Origin: Blastopirellula marina | GTDB taxonomy: Bacteria > Planctomycetota > Planctomycetia > Pirellulales > Pirellulaceae | DNA: 64,000 nt | Direction of reading: 5' to 3' | Assembly (NCBI RefSeq): GCF_002967715.1 | Contig: NZ_PUIA01000017.1 | Coordinates: 456,420-520,419 of the forward strand | Shown here: positions 51,858 through 60,596 of the stretch, piece after piece | Position numbering within the stretch: position 1 is the stretch's first letter | Layout: the number at the start of each line of letters is the position of its first letter | Translations under genes and position numbers: made by a program | Notes under the pieces: generated by a model | Databases searched by the model: none | What the model was told of the DNA's origin: nothing | What the model saw: the letters and a program-made list of their open reading frames with translations, nothing else

Positions 51858-52709
51858 ATGAAGTGGACCAAATGGCAATGGGTTGCCTTGATTTGGATTG
51901 TGTCCGTCTTCGCCGGGGTTCTCATCCTATTGCTTCTGGGTCCGTGGATTATGGACGACTTCTGGTTCGTCCTGGTTGGTCCGTTTGTCGTCGCTTCGCT
52001 GCTGGGCATTTGGCTGACAGCTGGCATGGGGCCGGTTTGGTTGCGGCTGCTAGGGATGCTTGTCGGTCAAAGCCTCTTAGTCGCATTGATGGGGATGGGC
52101 AGTGGTGAAAGCGCCGTGGGTTTCACGCCGGGGCTGGCCGCCACAACCGCGTTGACTGCGTTGGCCATGCTAGGGCTTGGCTGCGCTGGTTCCATTTTGC
52201 CAATCCACTCGACCTGGAGCGTGAGGATTGCTCTCTGGGAAATCGTGGTCAGCATTGGCTTGATTGGAGTAACCTTTGCCGTCATCCGTTTGGTGTCAGA
52301 AATTTACACCTGGGAATGGACCCAATGGGCTTCGCAGGCAGGTGCCCACTTCCTGGTGTTTTCACTTTACACAGGCGGGTTGATGACGCTAACGCTGTTG
52401 CCGCTTCTCGTCCGAGGCAAGGGACCGCAGGTGTTTTCCGCGATCATGCTTCTGTTGGCCGTCGTGCTCATTCCACCGATCGAAGCAACGACCTTCGACC
52501 TGCTCAGACTGAGCGGTGGAGATATCGAGTTGTTCTATGCCGCCCACATCGGCCAAACAGTAATGGCACTGGCCATCATGATCCCGTTGGTTGCCGCTTT
52601 CCCTGGTGTGCTCGTGAGGCAGACGCCTCCCGCAGTGAAGCCGGTCGAACAAACGGCACAGAAACGAATTCCATCTGAGACCGAAGAAGACTTCGCCGAG
52701 ATGCAATGA
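51858..52709 (+). CDS. Polytopic membrane protein of unknown function (family member 3)
   Basis: The 283-residue protein starts after AGGGGGA with an N-terminal helix KWQWVALIWIVSVFAGVLILLLLG. About seven further hydrophobic segments follow. The shared motif is in SVRIALWEIVVSIGLIGVTFAVIRLVSE. The tail is charged (SETEEDFAEMQ). It overlaps the next gene by 4 bases (ATGA), which itself is of the same family, so the two are translationally coupled. Confidence 0.72.
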   Translation: MKWTKWQWVALIWIVSVFAGVLILLLLGPWIMDDFWFVLVGPFVVASLLGIWLTAGMGPVWLRLLGMLVGQSLLVALMGMGSGESAVGFTPGLAATTALTALAMLGLGCAGSILPIHSTWSVRIALWEIVVSIGLIGVTFAVIRLVSEIYTWEWTQWASQAGAHFLVFSLYTGGLMTLTLLPLLVRGKGPQVFSAIMLLLAVVLIPPIEATTFDLLRLSGGDIELFYAAHIGQTVMALAIMIPLVAAFPGVLVRQTPPAVKPVEQTAQKRIPSETEEDFAEMQ

Positions 52710-53620
52710 ACGACGCTCCCCCAGTGACCAGCCGTTGGAAATGGCCCACCGCGTGGCAGTGGCTGGTGATCGTGTGGGTGGTAGCACTGAACGCATCTCC
52801 CTACGCGGTCGGCCTCTGGGCGGCTGGCGACTTCGGTAGCATCGACTGGATGATCTGGTCGATGCTCTCCGGTCCCTTCGCTCATACCGGCATGCTGACC
52901 TTCTTCCTGCTTGCCGGAGGTCTGCCAGCGTTTGTCCGCAGACTGACCTTCGTCACCGGTATGCTCGCTATTCTCGCCATGCTGATGCTCATTCTGGACG
53001 ACCAGTCGGTCGGAACTATCTCCTGGTTTCTGCTGGAAGCCGCGACACTTTCGGCGCTTATGTTGGCATCGGCGTGGCTCTTCGGCGTTCCGCCGAAGCC
53101 GCAACGATGGTCGCCCCAGTTCTCGCTCGCCGAGATCCTGGCTCTGACCGTGCTGCTGGGGATCTTTCTGTGGATGCTGCGTCTGGCCGAGGCCACCAGC
53201 CTAGATTACTGGGAACAAGCCCAAGAGATCGCGTTCATCACGTATGCCATCGGTTGCGGGATTTACCTGTTACCAATTGGCCTGGCAACCATCATGCGTG
53301 GTCGGAAAGGGCTAACCGCGATGATCGTCGTCTCGCTGTTGCTATGGACCATCTTTGCCTGCGTCATCCTGGGCGTGTTGATGCTCTTCGAGAGGACGCT
53401 TCCCCTGGAAGAAGGAGCCTACCTCATCATCATATATCCCGCCTCAGCGATCCAACTGCTGCTGGTCTGGGGGACGTTCTTTCCGCTACGCGTTTGTTTT
53501 GCCGGTGTGCTGATAGTCGCTCCAACGCCGCCGGTTACTGCTGCTCAATGCAAATCAGATACTCTTGCCGCTTCCCCTGAGAACTGTCGGCATAGCGAGC
53601 ATACAGACGTCCCTCGCTGA
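52706..53620 (+). CDS. Polytopic membrane protein of unknown function (family member 4)
   Basis: The 304-residue protein has the same plan as member 3: a W-rich start (WKWPTAWQWLVIVWVVALNASP), about seven hydrophobic helices, and the shared motif in PQFSLAEILALTVLLGIFLWMLRLAE, where W is replaced by A. The last 30 residues (VTAAQCKSDTLAASPENC) run through the 3' end of the convergent PQQ-propeller gene, overlapping it by 86 bases, and look unlike the rest. The true protein end could be earlier if a sequencing error were present, but none is visible. Confidence 0.7.
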   Translation: MNDAPPVTSRWKWPTAWQWLVIVWVVALNASPYAVGLWAAGDFGSIDWMIWSMLSGPFAHTGMLTFFLLAGGLPAFVRRLTFVTGMLAILAMLMLILDDQSVGTISWFLLEAATLSALMLASAWLFGVPPKPQRWSPQFSLAEILALTVLLGIFLWMLRLAEATSLDYWEQAQEIAFITYAIGCGIYLLPIGLATIMRGRKGLTAMIVVSLLLWTIFACVILGVLMLFERTLPLEEGAYLIIIYPASAIQLLLVWGTFFPLRVCFAGVLIVAPTPPVTAAQCKSDTLAASPENCRHSEHTDVPR

Positions 53621-55079
53621 CGATCGGGGTGGCGAAGATCTCGTCTCCCAGTCGGTTTTCCGCGACTAGTTCATAGCTATCGGGACTGGCTTTAATTACC
53701 CACACGTCCCCCTTTTCGTTGGCGGCATAGATGTTACCGCCACTTAGCAGCGGCGACGCGCTAACCGGTCCGCCCAAGCGGGTCTTCCATTTCTCTTCAC
53801 CGGTCTGGCCGTTCCAGCAGAAGAAGATGCCGTTATCGTTCATCGCGTAAACGTGCCCATCGTAGGCCAGCATCGACTGTTCGTAGCACTTCTCGTTGTT
53901 GGACCACTGCACCTGGCCTCCTTTCACGGCTACCGTCTGGGCATCGGGGTACCCACCGCTGGCAAAGACCGTATCCCCTTCCCATACCATCGTGCCGCAC
54001 GTGGCGTTGGTGGTCCCAGGTGCCGACCAAAGGGGCTCGCCTGTCTTAGGGCTGTAAGCCGATACCGATTTGAGACCACTAATGAGCAACTGATCCTTGC
54101 CACCGATCTTGGCCACCACCGGGCTGCTGAACGAGATCCCTGCGCGGGGCTGTTTCCAGCGCGACTGTCCATTGGCCTGGGCGAACGCCCCCAGCCACCC
54201 TTTCTCATATTCCGACGCGACAATCACCGAGTCGCCATACAGAATCGGAGATGGCCCATAGCCGAACTTGTACTGATCGGGCACGTACGGACCGGCGTTG
54301 ACCTGCCACTGCAGCTTGCCCTGAAGATCGAGCGCGATCAACTGCACCGATTGGTTCTGAATGAAAACAACAAACAGTTGCTTCCCGTTCGAGGCGACGG
54401 TCGATGTCGCGTGCGTATTCTTGGGATGAATCTCTCCCTGAAAACCTCCCTGAAAGACAGGCGTCTGCCAGACAGACTTACCGGTCATCTTGTCGAACGC
54501 CAACACGCTGGCCGTTTGGCGGCCTTCGTTGGCGGTGGTCAAAACAATAAGGTCTCCCACGATGATCGGCGACGAGTGACCGCGGCCAGGGACCTCGACC
54601 TTCCACTTCACATTCTCGGTCTCGTTCCACTGCGTCGGTGCCGCTGGCCCTGGGGCAATGTTGTTTGAGTCTGGCCCGCGCCATTGCAGCCAGTCGCCTG
54701 GTTCACCGAACTTAGCTACCGGGCTGTCATCCTCTTTTCTATCCGGCTCTCTACCGCCACGCGTCGGGCGATTCTCGTTAGATCGCATCTCGCCAGGGCG
54801 ATTCTCAGCGGGACGCATCTCGGCCGCTTTCCGTTCGGCCAGTCTTTCGCGAAGGAGTGCACGAATCCATGCCTGGTCGGCTTTGCTGAGCTTGTTCATC
54901 GGGACGACGATCGTCTCGCCGTCCGACTTCTTAAGCGTGACGTCCCCTTGCGAGTACTCGACAAACTCGGCTTCGATGTTGAACTGCCCGGTCGAATCGG
55001 TCCAATTACGCGATTCAGCCCAAGCCAATGCGGCAAACATGCCCACGGAGATAACTAGCGCAGTAATTGCACGATACAT
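53535..55079 (-). CDS. SHD1 and PQQ-binding-like beta-propeller secreted protein
   Basis: I use the ATG at 55079 (514 residues), which gives a signal peptide ending at AWAES; the open frame extends further but without coding character. Residues 25-75 match the SHD1 domain (NWTDSTGQFNIEAEFVEYSQ, VTLKKSDGETIVVPMNKLSKAD). An Arg/Glu/Pro-rich linker (RPAENRPGEMRSNENRP) follows. From about residue 125 the PQQ-like propeller has WLQWRGPDSNNIAP, GRGHSSPIIVGDLIVLTT, GSVIVASEYE-type blades and WSAPGTTNATCGT. This SHD1 plus PQQ arrangement is common in planctomycetes. No PQQ-dehydrogenase catalytic Asp/Glu set is clear, so it is probably a binding or scaffold protein. Confidence 0.88.
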   Translation of the reverse strand: MYRAITALVISVGMFAALAWAESRNWTDSTGQFNIEAEFVEYSQGDVTLKKSDGETIVVPMNKLSKADQAWIRALLRERLAERKAAEMRPAENRPGEMRSNENRPTRGGREPDRKEDDSPVAKFGEPGDWLQWRGPDSNNIAPGPAAPTQWNETENVKWKVEVPGRGHSSPIIVGDLIVLTTANEGRQTASVLAFDKMTGKSVWQTPVFQGGFQGEIHPKNTHATSTVASNGKQLFVVFIQNQSVQLIALDLQGKLQWQVNAGPYVPDQYKFGYGPSPILYGDSVIVASEYEKGWLGAFAQANGQSRWKQPRAGISFSSPVVAKIGGKDQLLISGLKSVSAYSPKTGEPLWSAPGTTNATCGTMVWEGDTVFASGGYPDAQTVAVKGGQVQWSNNEKCYEQSMLAYDGHVYAMNDNGIFFCWNGQTGEEKWKTRLGGPVSASPLLSGGNIYAANEKGDVWVIKASPDSYELVAENRLGDEIFATPIVSEGRLYARYADSSQGKRQEYLICIEQQ

Positions 55080-55175
55080 GGAGGAAACCTTGAGAGTAGA
55101 GAACGCAGCAAGAGCGAAGCTTGGGCAGGTCATCCTATTTTGCTCGGTTTCGACAGAGATTTCAACAAACATCTC

Positions 55176-55219
55176 CTCTGGTCCCCTCGCCCCGGTACTC
55201 CAGGGCGAGGGGACCAGAG
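55176..55219. repeat. 17-bp perfect inverted repeat (dispersed-repeat-like)
   Basis: CTCTGGTCCCCTCGCCC (55176-55192) and its exact complement GGGCGAGGGGACCAGAG (55203-55219) enclose a 10-base loop. The loop is GGTACT-centred. There is no T tract directly after it on either strand. A stem of this length in a spacer is most easily read as a dispersed palindromic repeat; I recall similar GTCCCCTCGCCCC units in planctomycete genomes but cannot search. Confidence 0.55.
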
Positions 55220-55236
55220 CGAAAGCGAGCAAGAAC

Positions 55237-55271
55237 AAAAAAATCGCCCCGACCAGGGCGGTCCGGGCGAT
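55237..55271 (-). terminator. Intrinsic terminator for the S8 peptidase gene
   Basis: On the minus strand a hairpin with 12-base arms (one mismatch, ATCGCCCGGACC and GGTCGGGGCGAT, loop GCCCT) is followed directly by seven T. It lies about 90 bases after the stop of the S8 peptidase gene, in the correct orientation. Confidence 0.8.
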
Positions 55272-55359
55272 TGGGGTAGGTCGACGGTGGGGTGGGTGGG
55301 AAACTGCCCAAGTTTGGCGGGAGCAGAGGATAAGCATCAAGGGTGATTAAGAGGTCGTG

Positions 55360-58300
55360 TTAATCATCCCACTCACCAAAGTATTGCATAAGAAAGTCGA
55401 TGTCGCTGACATAAGTTTTGTCAGAACCTTCAGTTGAGTACGCATTCACAACGTCAAAACCGGCAGCGTAACTCGAAAAATTGTCCCCTTGTAGGGTCGC
55501 GTAATTTGACCGAGCGATAAGTTTGTCATCGGCCTGGGTATCGAACAGATACGCCACGTCATGTCCGCCTGCCGTGGCGATCGCGTTGATGCGTTCAAAG
55601 CCGCGTGCCGTGTTGGCATAACCTTGCCCAGCCATCGAACTTTCGACCGTACGGCTGTAGAACGTGTCGTTGCCGCGAGTATCGTAGAAGAACGCCTGAT
55701 CGGAGCCCCCTTTGGTCGAAACGGCTGCCGTACGATTGAACCCCTGGGCCATCACGTAATAATCCGCACCATACATGGTGGCCTGATTACCGCGAGCGAT
55801 GTACACATCGTTGCCGGCCGTATCGTAGAACGTGGCCGTGTCGTTACCACCGTTCATGGCGATCGCCAGAACGCGATCGTAGTTGTAAACGGTATTCGTG
55901 TAGCCTGAACCACTCAAGACACTCGACGAACCGTACGAAGTGAACGTGTCGTTCCCCTTCGAGTCGTACAGGTAGGCCTGATCGTTTCCGCCGGTGCTGT
56001 AAACGTTGGTGCGTTCGAAGCCATAGGTCGAGATCGACGAGTTGGAGGTCAGCATGTAGCTGTCCGTTCCACGGCCGATGAAGTAGTCGTTCCCGCTCGA
56101 ATCGTACAGCATGGCCGTATCGATCCCGCCGTAAATGGCCCGGGCCATTACCGACTTTGCCCCGGCCACTTCGTTCTTATAACCGCTGCCGGTCATCGAC
56201 GACTTGGTTGGACTGCTGGTGAACGAATCGTTGGCGACCGTATCGAGGAAGGTCACACTGTCGGTGCTGCTGGCACCACCGTAGTTGTACTCGACGTTGT
56301 CGGTGCTCCAGGTGAAACCACTGCCGTAGACAGTCATCGTATCGCCGCGGAACACCCAGGTTTCTTTGCCGCTGGTTCCGTAGAAGCGAGCCGAGTCGGT
56401 CCCTGCCCCGCCGTCGAAGGTGATCTTCTTCACTTGCGAAGCGCTGAAGCTCGACGACTTCCCGTTCATGGTCACGGTAACCGTCGTGCCGGTGTGATTG
56501 ACCGAAATGGTGTCGTTGCCGTCGGTACCCAGGATGGCCAGCGTGCCGCTCTTTAGCTCGAACGGAGACGACTCGGCAATCTTCAGCGTGTAGTCGCCGG
56601 TGTACGAACTGGTAGCACCCTTTACCGCCAGGTAAACCGTGCCGCTGCTGCTGGCGGTCCACACGATCTTCGAGCCGGAAGTGCTCGAGTCTTGTGCCAA
56701 CTGCGTTGTGCCGCTGCCGCCGTACAAGGTCAGCTCGGAACCGGCCAGCGTGCTGTGACTGGTATCGATGACATACGTCGTGCCAGCCACCGCGCTGAAG
56801 CGGAAGTAATCGACGTCGCCAGCGTAATTCACTTTTCCACTCTTGGAACCGCCAACTGAAACGAGCGTCGCCCCGGCAGCCGTGTTCGCGTAATCGTCTG
56901 GCTGAACGATCGTGACCGTAGTGGCCACCAGGTTGCTCTTCGCCCCTTCGTTATCGGTGGCTTGGGCAAAGATCAGTTGGTTGCCGGCCGCGGTAAATGG
57001 ATTGCTGATCGTCAGGCTGGCCAGTCCGCCACTGATGGTCGAATCGCTGCCCAACACCGAGTCGGTCGCATCCCACTTCCCGTTGCCGTTCGAATCGCGG
57101 TAGAAGGTCACCTTCGAGACGCTACCGTCGGCGTCGGCCACGTTCTTGGCCGTGATGGTGATCGTGTTGGTTTCCCCCAGGTAAACCGTGCTAGGGTCGG
57201 TCGATACACTGCCCAAGGTCGGAGCTTTGTTGGGTTCCGGCTCTGGCTCTGGTTCAGGATCTGGCGTGGGATTGGTGATCGGGCTGCCACTGCTGGGGTT
57301 CAACAGGTCGAGCGTGCCAGCGGCGTTCAATCGCATGCCGGTCGCGACCTTGCCGCTGAGTCCCGAGATCAGATCGCCACCACCCAGGATGGCCGCTTTC
57401 ACTTCCGCCGCCGTGGCATCGGGATCGTAAGCGAACGCCAACGCCGCCACGCCGGAGACGTGTGGCGTGGCCATGCTGGTCCCCGAGAACGAAGCATAGT
57501 AGCCGCCGGCGATCGTACTGTAGATGCCCACGCCTGGGGCAGCAATGTCGACCGTGCTCGCGCCGTAGTTGCTGAAGCTGGCCAGGTTGTCGTTCTGATC
57601 GGTAGCAGCCACCGAGATCACGTTGCTGACGTAGTAGTTCGACGGATAGTGAGGGCTCGCGTCGTTGTTCGTGCCGTCGTTACCAGCCGCGGCGACAAAC
57701 AAAATGTCGGCCTGCTCGCTGGCCTTGATGGCCGCTTCCAGCGAACTGCTGTAACCACCGCCACCCCAGCTGTTGTTCAGCACGCGAATGTTCACGCCGT
57801 ACTGGGTTCGCATCATGGTGGCGTAGTTGATCGCCCGTATCGCGTCGGAAGTGTACCCGGCCCCACTGGCCGAGAGAAACTTCAGCGCCATGATCGAAGT
57901 GTTCCAGGCCACACCACTGACGCCGCGTCCGTTATTCCCCTGAGCGGCAATCGTGCCGGCGACGTGCGTTCCGTGATGGTTGTCGTCCATCGGGTCGCCA
58001 TCGTTGTTCACAAAGTCGAACCCGTGCACGTCGTCGACAAAGCCGTTGCCGTCGTCGTCGATCCCGTTGCCGGCGATCTCGCCCGGGTTGGTCCAGATGT
58101 TGCCGACCAGGTCGGGGTGCGTGTAGTCGACGCCCGTATCAATAATGCCGACCACCACGCTGTCGGAACCGGTTGTTTTGTTCCAGGCCTCCGGCGCGTC
58201 GATCTGATTCATGCCGTAGGTGGAAGAGTAGCTGGCATCGTTCGGTGTGATGTTGAAGACCGAAGCGATGTCGAGTTCAAAACCGCTGACCACATCCAGT

Positions 58301-58782
58301 GAAGAGAACCACGCACCGACGTCTTCAGCGGATGCCCCTTCGCTGCGAACCAGCAGCTGACCGACCAAACCGAGACCGCGGACCACTTCGACCTGAAAAC
58401 CACTTCCGGCCAGCAGTGAACTAACTTGCGAAACGGACGTAAGAGTACTAGCCACGTCACTGGAAAGCTGCACGATCCAGTCGTTGGTGTAAGGATCGGA
58501 AGTCGACTGTTGGATCACGCCGCTTGAATCGGTCGTGTAACCGCCGCCGCTGCGCTGGTAGCTTTCGCCGGCGACGTCCTCGAACCAGATTGAAGAGATC
58601 GTATCGCCCGCCATCATGCTGCGGACTTCCAGCGTTTCGATGGTATTGGCGTTTTGTTGTTTGCTAGAGCGATTTTTGTCGCGGCGCGAGTTCTTTTTCG
58701 AACGCTTGGAATTGCCGCCGCCAGAGAGCCATTGTGCTAGCCCGGGTCGTACCTCGGGATTGTCACTATCGAAACTTCCCAC
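55360..58782 (-). CDS. Subtilisin-like S8 peptidase with LEPR-XLL-like signal, PPC domain and C-terminal tandem repeats
   Basis: I prefer the GTG at 58782 (1140 residues): AGGAG lies 8 bases upstream, and the sequence then reads like other planctomycete exported proteins. A longer open frame from GTG 59004 would add 74 Arg/Ser/Cys-rich residues without a ribosome site. Residues 50-60 carry LEVRSMMAG. The S8 triad is D215 (IIDTGVDYTHPDL), H270 (HHGTHVAGT) and S436 (SFSGTSMATPH). A Pro/Glu linker, an Ig-like region, a PPC-like domain and, from about residue 790, seven full and one partial repeats of about 46 residues follow. It is a secreted, probably large-substrate peptidase. Confidence 0.9.
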   Translation of the reverse strand: MGSFDSDNPEVRPGLAQWLSGGGNSKRSKKNSRRDKNRSSKQQNANTIETLEVRSMMAGDTISSIWFEDVAGESYQRSGGGYTTDSSGVIQQSTSDPYTNDWIVQLSSDVASTLTSVSQVSSLLAGSGFQVEVVRGLGLVGQLLVRSEGASAEDVGAWFSSLDVVSGFELDIASVFNITPNDASYSSTYGMNQIDAPEAWNKTTGSDSVVVGIIDTGVDYTHPDLVGNIWTNPGEIAGNGIDDDGNGFVDDVHGFDFVNNDGDPMDDNHHGTHVAGTIAAQGNNGRGVSGVAWNTSIMALKFLSASGAGYTSDAIRAINYATMMRTQYGVNIRVLNNSWGGGGYSSSLEAAIKASEQADILFVAAAGNDGTNNDASPHYPSNYYVSNVISVAATDQNDNLASFSNYGASTVDIAAPGVGIYSTIAGGYYASFSGTSMATPHVSGVAALAFAYDPDATAAEVKAAILGGGDLISGLSGKVATGMRLNAAGTLDLLNPSSGSPITNPTPDPEPEPEPEPNKAPTLGSVSTDPSTVYLGETNTITITAKNVADADGSVSKVTFYRDSNGNGKWDATDSVLGSDSTISGGLASLTISNPFTAAGNQLIFAQATDNEGAKSNLVATTVTIVQPDDYANTAAGATLVSVGGSKSGKVNYAGDVDYFRFSAVAGTTYVIDTSHSTLAGSELTLYGGSGTTQLAQDSSTSGSKIVWTASSSGTVYLAVKGATSSYTGDYTLKIAESSPFELKSGTLAILGTDGNDTISVNHTGTTVTVTMNGKSSSFSASQVKKITFDGGAGTDSARFYGTSGKETWVFRGDTMTVYGSGFTWSTDNVEYNYGGASSTDSVTFLDTVANDSFTSSPTKSSMTGSGYKNEVAGAKSVMARAIYGGIDTAMLYDSSGNDYFIGRGTDSYMLTSNSSISTYGFERTNVYSTGGNDQAYLYDSKGNDTFTSYGSSSVLSGSGYTNTVYNYDRVLAIAMNGGNDTATFYDTAGNDVYIARGNQATMYGADYYVMAQGFNRTAAVSTKGGSDQAFFYDTRGNDTFYSRTVESSMAGQGYANTARGFERINAIATAGGHDVAYLFDTQADDKLIARSNYATLQGDNFSSYAAGFDVVNAYSTEGSDKTYVSDIDFLMQYFGEWDD
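55363..56410 (-). repeat. Tandem repeats of about 46 residues in the S8 peptidase C-terminus
   Basis: Seven full and one partial protein repeats make up the C-terminal 350 residues. Each starts with GG-x-D-x-A-x-x-Y/F-D-x2-G-N-D. Units alternate in two forms: one type continues YIARGN... and ends in AYST or AVST, the other continues FTS...SGSGY-x-N and ends in A-I-A. So the true repeat is a pair of about 93 residues. The pattern suggests a beta-solenoid or similar structure and possible expansion by unequal crossing over. Confidence 0.8.
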
Positions 58783-59289
58783 CTTCGCTGCTCCTAGTTT
58801 CACCTCGGGGCTCGATTCCAACCGAGCCGATGGTTTGGATAAGTGCTTGCTGGCCGCTGCTAGCCGTCCCGATACTTGCCTGGGAGCTCGGCTGCATGCA
58901 TGCCAGCAGGAACGTAGCTGCCTGCGCGGTTTAAGGCGCGGTCGCCGTGATAAGCAGTGCGTGACGTGGGTCACCTTGCTGCCGATAGCTGGCTGCCCGG
59001 TCACGCTGGGGAGTAGAGAGACTCACTAGAAGGCGATGCCGGCATTCCTTGCCTGCTATCAACCCCCTCCGCAAAGTCCTGCGGTAATGTCGGTCGCGCC
59101 TTCCCTGGCGTCAAATCGAGCGGGCAGGGATTCTGAAAAAATCCACAGAATGGCTCAAGTCCAAGTAGCCTGAATCCGACATTTGAGGCCAAAAGAAAAC
59201 ATCGCGTGCGGCTAGCTGCTTCTGTTATGCACCGATGTTGATTTTTTGATACATGCCCCCTGCGCGAAAGAATCAAGGGGCAGCAAGCG
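58783..59289. other. 507-base spacer upstream of the S8 peptidase gene
   Basis: If the start at 58782 is right, this region holds the promoter. A hairpin with arms ATTCTG and CAGAAT surrounds a run of A near 59130-59150. A second inverted repeat, TGCCCC (59254-59259) and GGGGCA (59277-59282), follows the stop of the lipoprotein gene (59290). Bases 58783-59004 stay open in the peptidase frame but lack coding character. Confidence 0.35.
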
Positions 59290-59655
59290 TTACTCGTCGG
59301 CCGGTTTCTCTGGAGCGGCCTTCAGCGCAGCGAGCTCCTGTCGAAGCTGTTCATTCTCAGTCAGTGCTTTCCGCAGGTCCTCATTAGCCTTGGCCAACGC
59401 GGACTTGGCATCGTCCAACATCTTGTTGGTGGTGGTTAAGTCGTCGCGTACGACCTCCAGATCGTTAGCAAGTTCTTCTGCCTTGTTTCGCGCTTGCTCT
59501 GCCGCATCGCGCATCTCTTCCGCCTCGGCCACTCTCTCTTCGGCGACCAGGCGTGCCTGTTCCGCTTCTCTTAGTTGGGCTTCGTACCGATTGCAGCCCA
59601 GGGTGAGGGTGATTGCCATCAGGCAAACCACTTTGATCATAGTTGAGACGTTCAT
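59290..59655 (-). CDS. Coiled-coil lipoprotein
   Basis: I use the ATG at 59655 (121 residues), with GGAGG 5 bases upstream; a TTG four codons earlier lies inside that ribosome site. The lipobox is LTLGC (Cys about residue 21). The rest is one long coiled coil of Ala/Glu/Leu heptads (EAQLREAEQARLVAEERVAEAEEM and so on), ending PEKPADE. It is probably an Lpp-like envelope spacer or a partner-binding rod. Similar small lipoproteins link outer membrane and cell wall in other Gram-negatives; this is inference. Confidence 0.82.
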   Translation of the reverse strand: MNVSTMIKVVCLMAITLTLGCNRYEAQLREAEQARLVAEERVAEAEEMRDAAEQARNKAEELANDLEVVRDDLTTTNKMLDDAKSALAKANEDLRKALTENEQLRQELAALKAAPEKPADE

Positions 59656-59740
59656 ATTGGCCTCCAAGGTGAAAACGCGTGTGACATAAATCGAACTGGC
59701 TCGCTTCGCTGTCGCCTACCTTATCCCTCGCTGCTTCCGC

Positions 59741-60472
59741 CTAAAAATCGATCGGAATGGGTTGCCCGTCGGCCCGGTCCATCAACAGTTCCAGCGCTTT
59801 CGCCTGGCCCGGGGGCACCAGCCGCACTGCTCCATCGGCCATCAATACCAGAATGCCTGATTCCGGGAAGTCTCCTTGCTGGTAACGCTGTAACACTTCG
59901 TCTGGCGAAATATCATTCGGCGAGCTCCATTTCACCGGATGATTGACATCTTCGATGATGAAAATGGTGTTCGAGGTTCCGTCGATAACATCCCTAAACC
60001 CTGTACGTCCTTGGGCATTGATCGCGGTTCGCGGCCCCACCACGGCGACGTACGGCGTGTAACCTTCTTGAGTCACGTGGGGGCTGGCAAAAGCATCGCG
60101 AAACGTTGTCGCGGCGACCTGATTTCCGGGATCGTCCCACGCGGTGTTGTAATCGTATTCATCGGCGTAGCCCTCCACCATGAATGGCAAGATCGAGGCC
60201 CGCCACGAGGTACGCGGCTGGCCATTCTCGTCCGGAATGAATGCCGGAGGAAACGAGAGATAGGTGTCGTGGTAATTGTGCAGTGCAAGTCCGATCTGCT
60301 TCATCTTGTTGATAGAAACCTGACGCTGCGCCGCGACCCGGGCCTGCTGCACCGCCGGCAAAAGGATCGCCACACCCAGCCCCGCGCACATCAAAAACAT
60401 CGCCCCCACGACCGCCAAAATGACAATCACCACCGTCTTACCCGAGCCACGTCGTGCGCGCATCTCTGTCAT
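59741..60472 (-). CDS. DUF1559 domain-containing protein
   Basis: The 243-residue protein has the DUF1559 N-terminal pattern: a membrane helix [32 protein letters not shown], then [26 protein letters not shown], and further [10 protein letters not shown]. Near the end [15 protein letters not shown] replaces the usual FLMADGSVRF. The type IV prepilin leader (GFTLVELLVV) that most family members carry is absent; a basic stretch RARRGSGK takes its place, so it is probably an ordinary membrane-anchored version. The family is greatly expanded in planctomycetes and has no settled function. Confidence 0.9.
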   Translation of the reverse strand: MTEMRARRGSGKTVVIVILAVVGAMFLMCAGLGVAILLPAVQQARVAAQRQVSINKMKQIGLALHNYHDTYLSFPPAFIPDENGQPRTSWRASILPFMVEGYADEYDYNTAWDDPGNQVAATTFRDAFASPHVTQEGYTPYVAVVGPRTAINAQGRTGFRDVIDGTSNTIFIIEDVNHPVKWSSPNDISPDEVLQRYQQGDFPESGILVLMADGAVRLVPPGQAKALELLMDRADGQPIPIDF

Positions 60473-60596
60473 CCCCAGCCAATAGAGTTCCGTGAAACAT
60501 AAGCACGAATGGATTCTCAGGCTTCAGGGGGAGACCAGCAACCCCTTAGCAGTAAGAATGATCGAAATGCCAGCCGGCGTGCGGCCGCGTTCCCGA

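Noticed and set aside
55080..55340. N-terminal extension of the SHD1-PQQ gene
   Set aside because: The region contains the 17-bp palindrome and the terminator of the upstream gene, and the signal peptide starts at 55079.
56962..58302. Plus-strand open frame of 446 codons opposite the S8 peptidase
   Set aside because: Shadow of the catalytic domain; composition biased to Val, Arg and Asp and no recognisable motif.
59254..59282. Inverted repeat after the lipoprotein gene as terminator
   Set aside because: Arms are only 6 bases with a 17-base loop, and there is no T tract on the minus strand; too weak to call.
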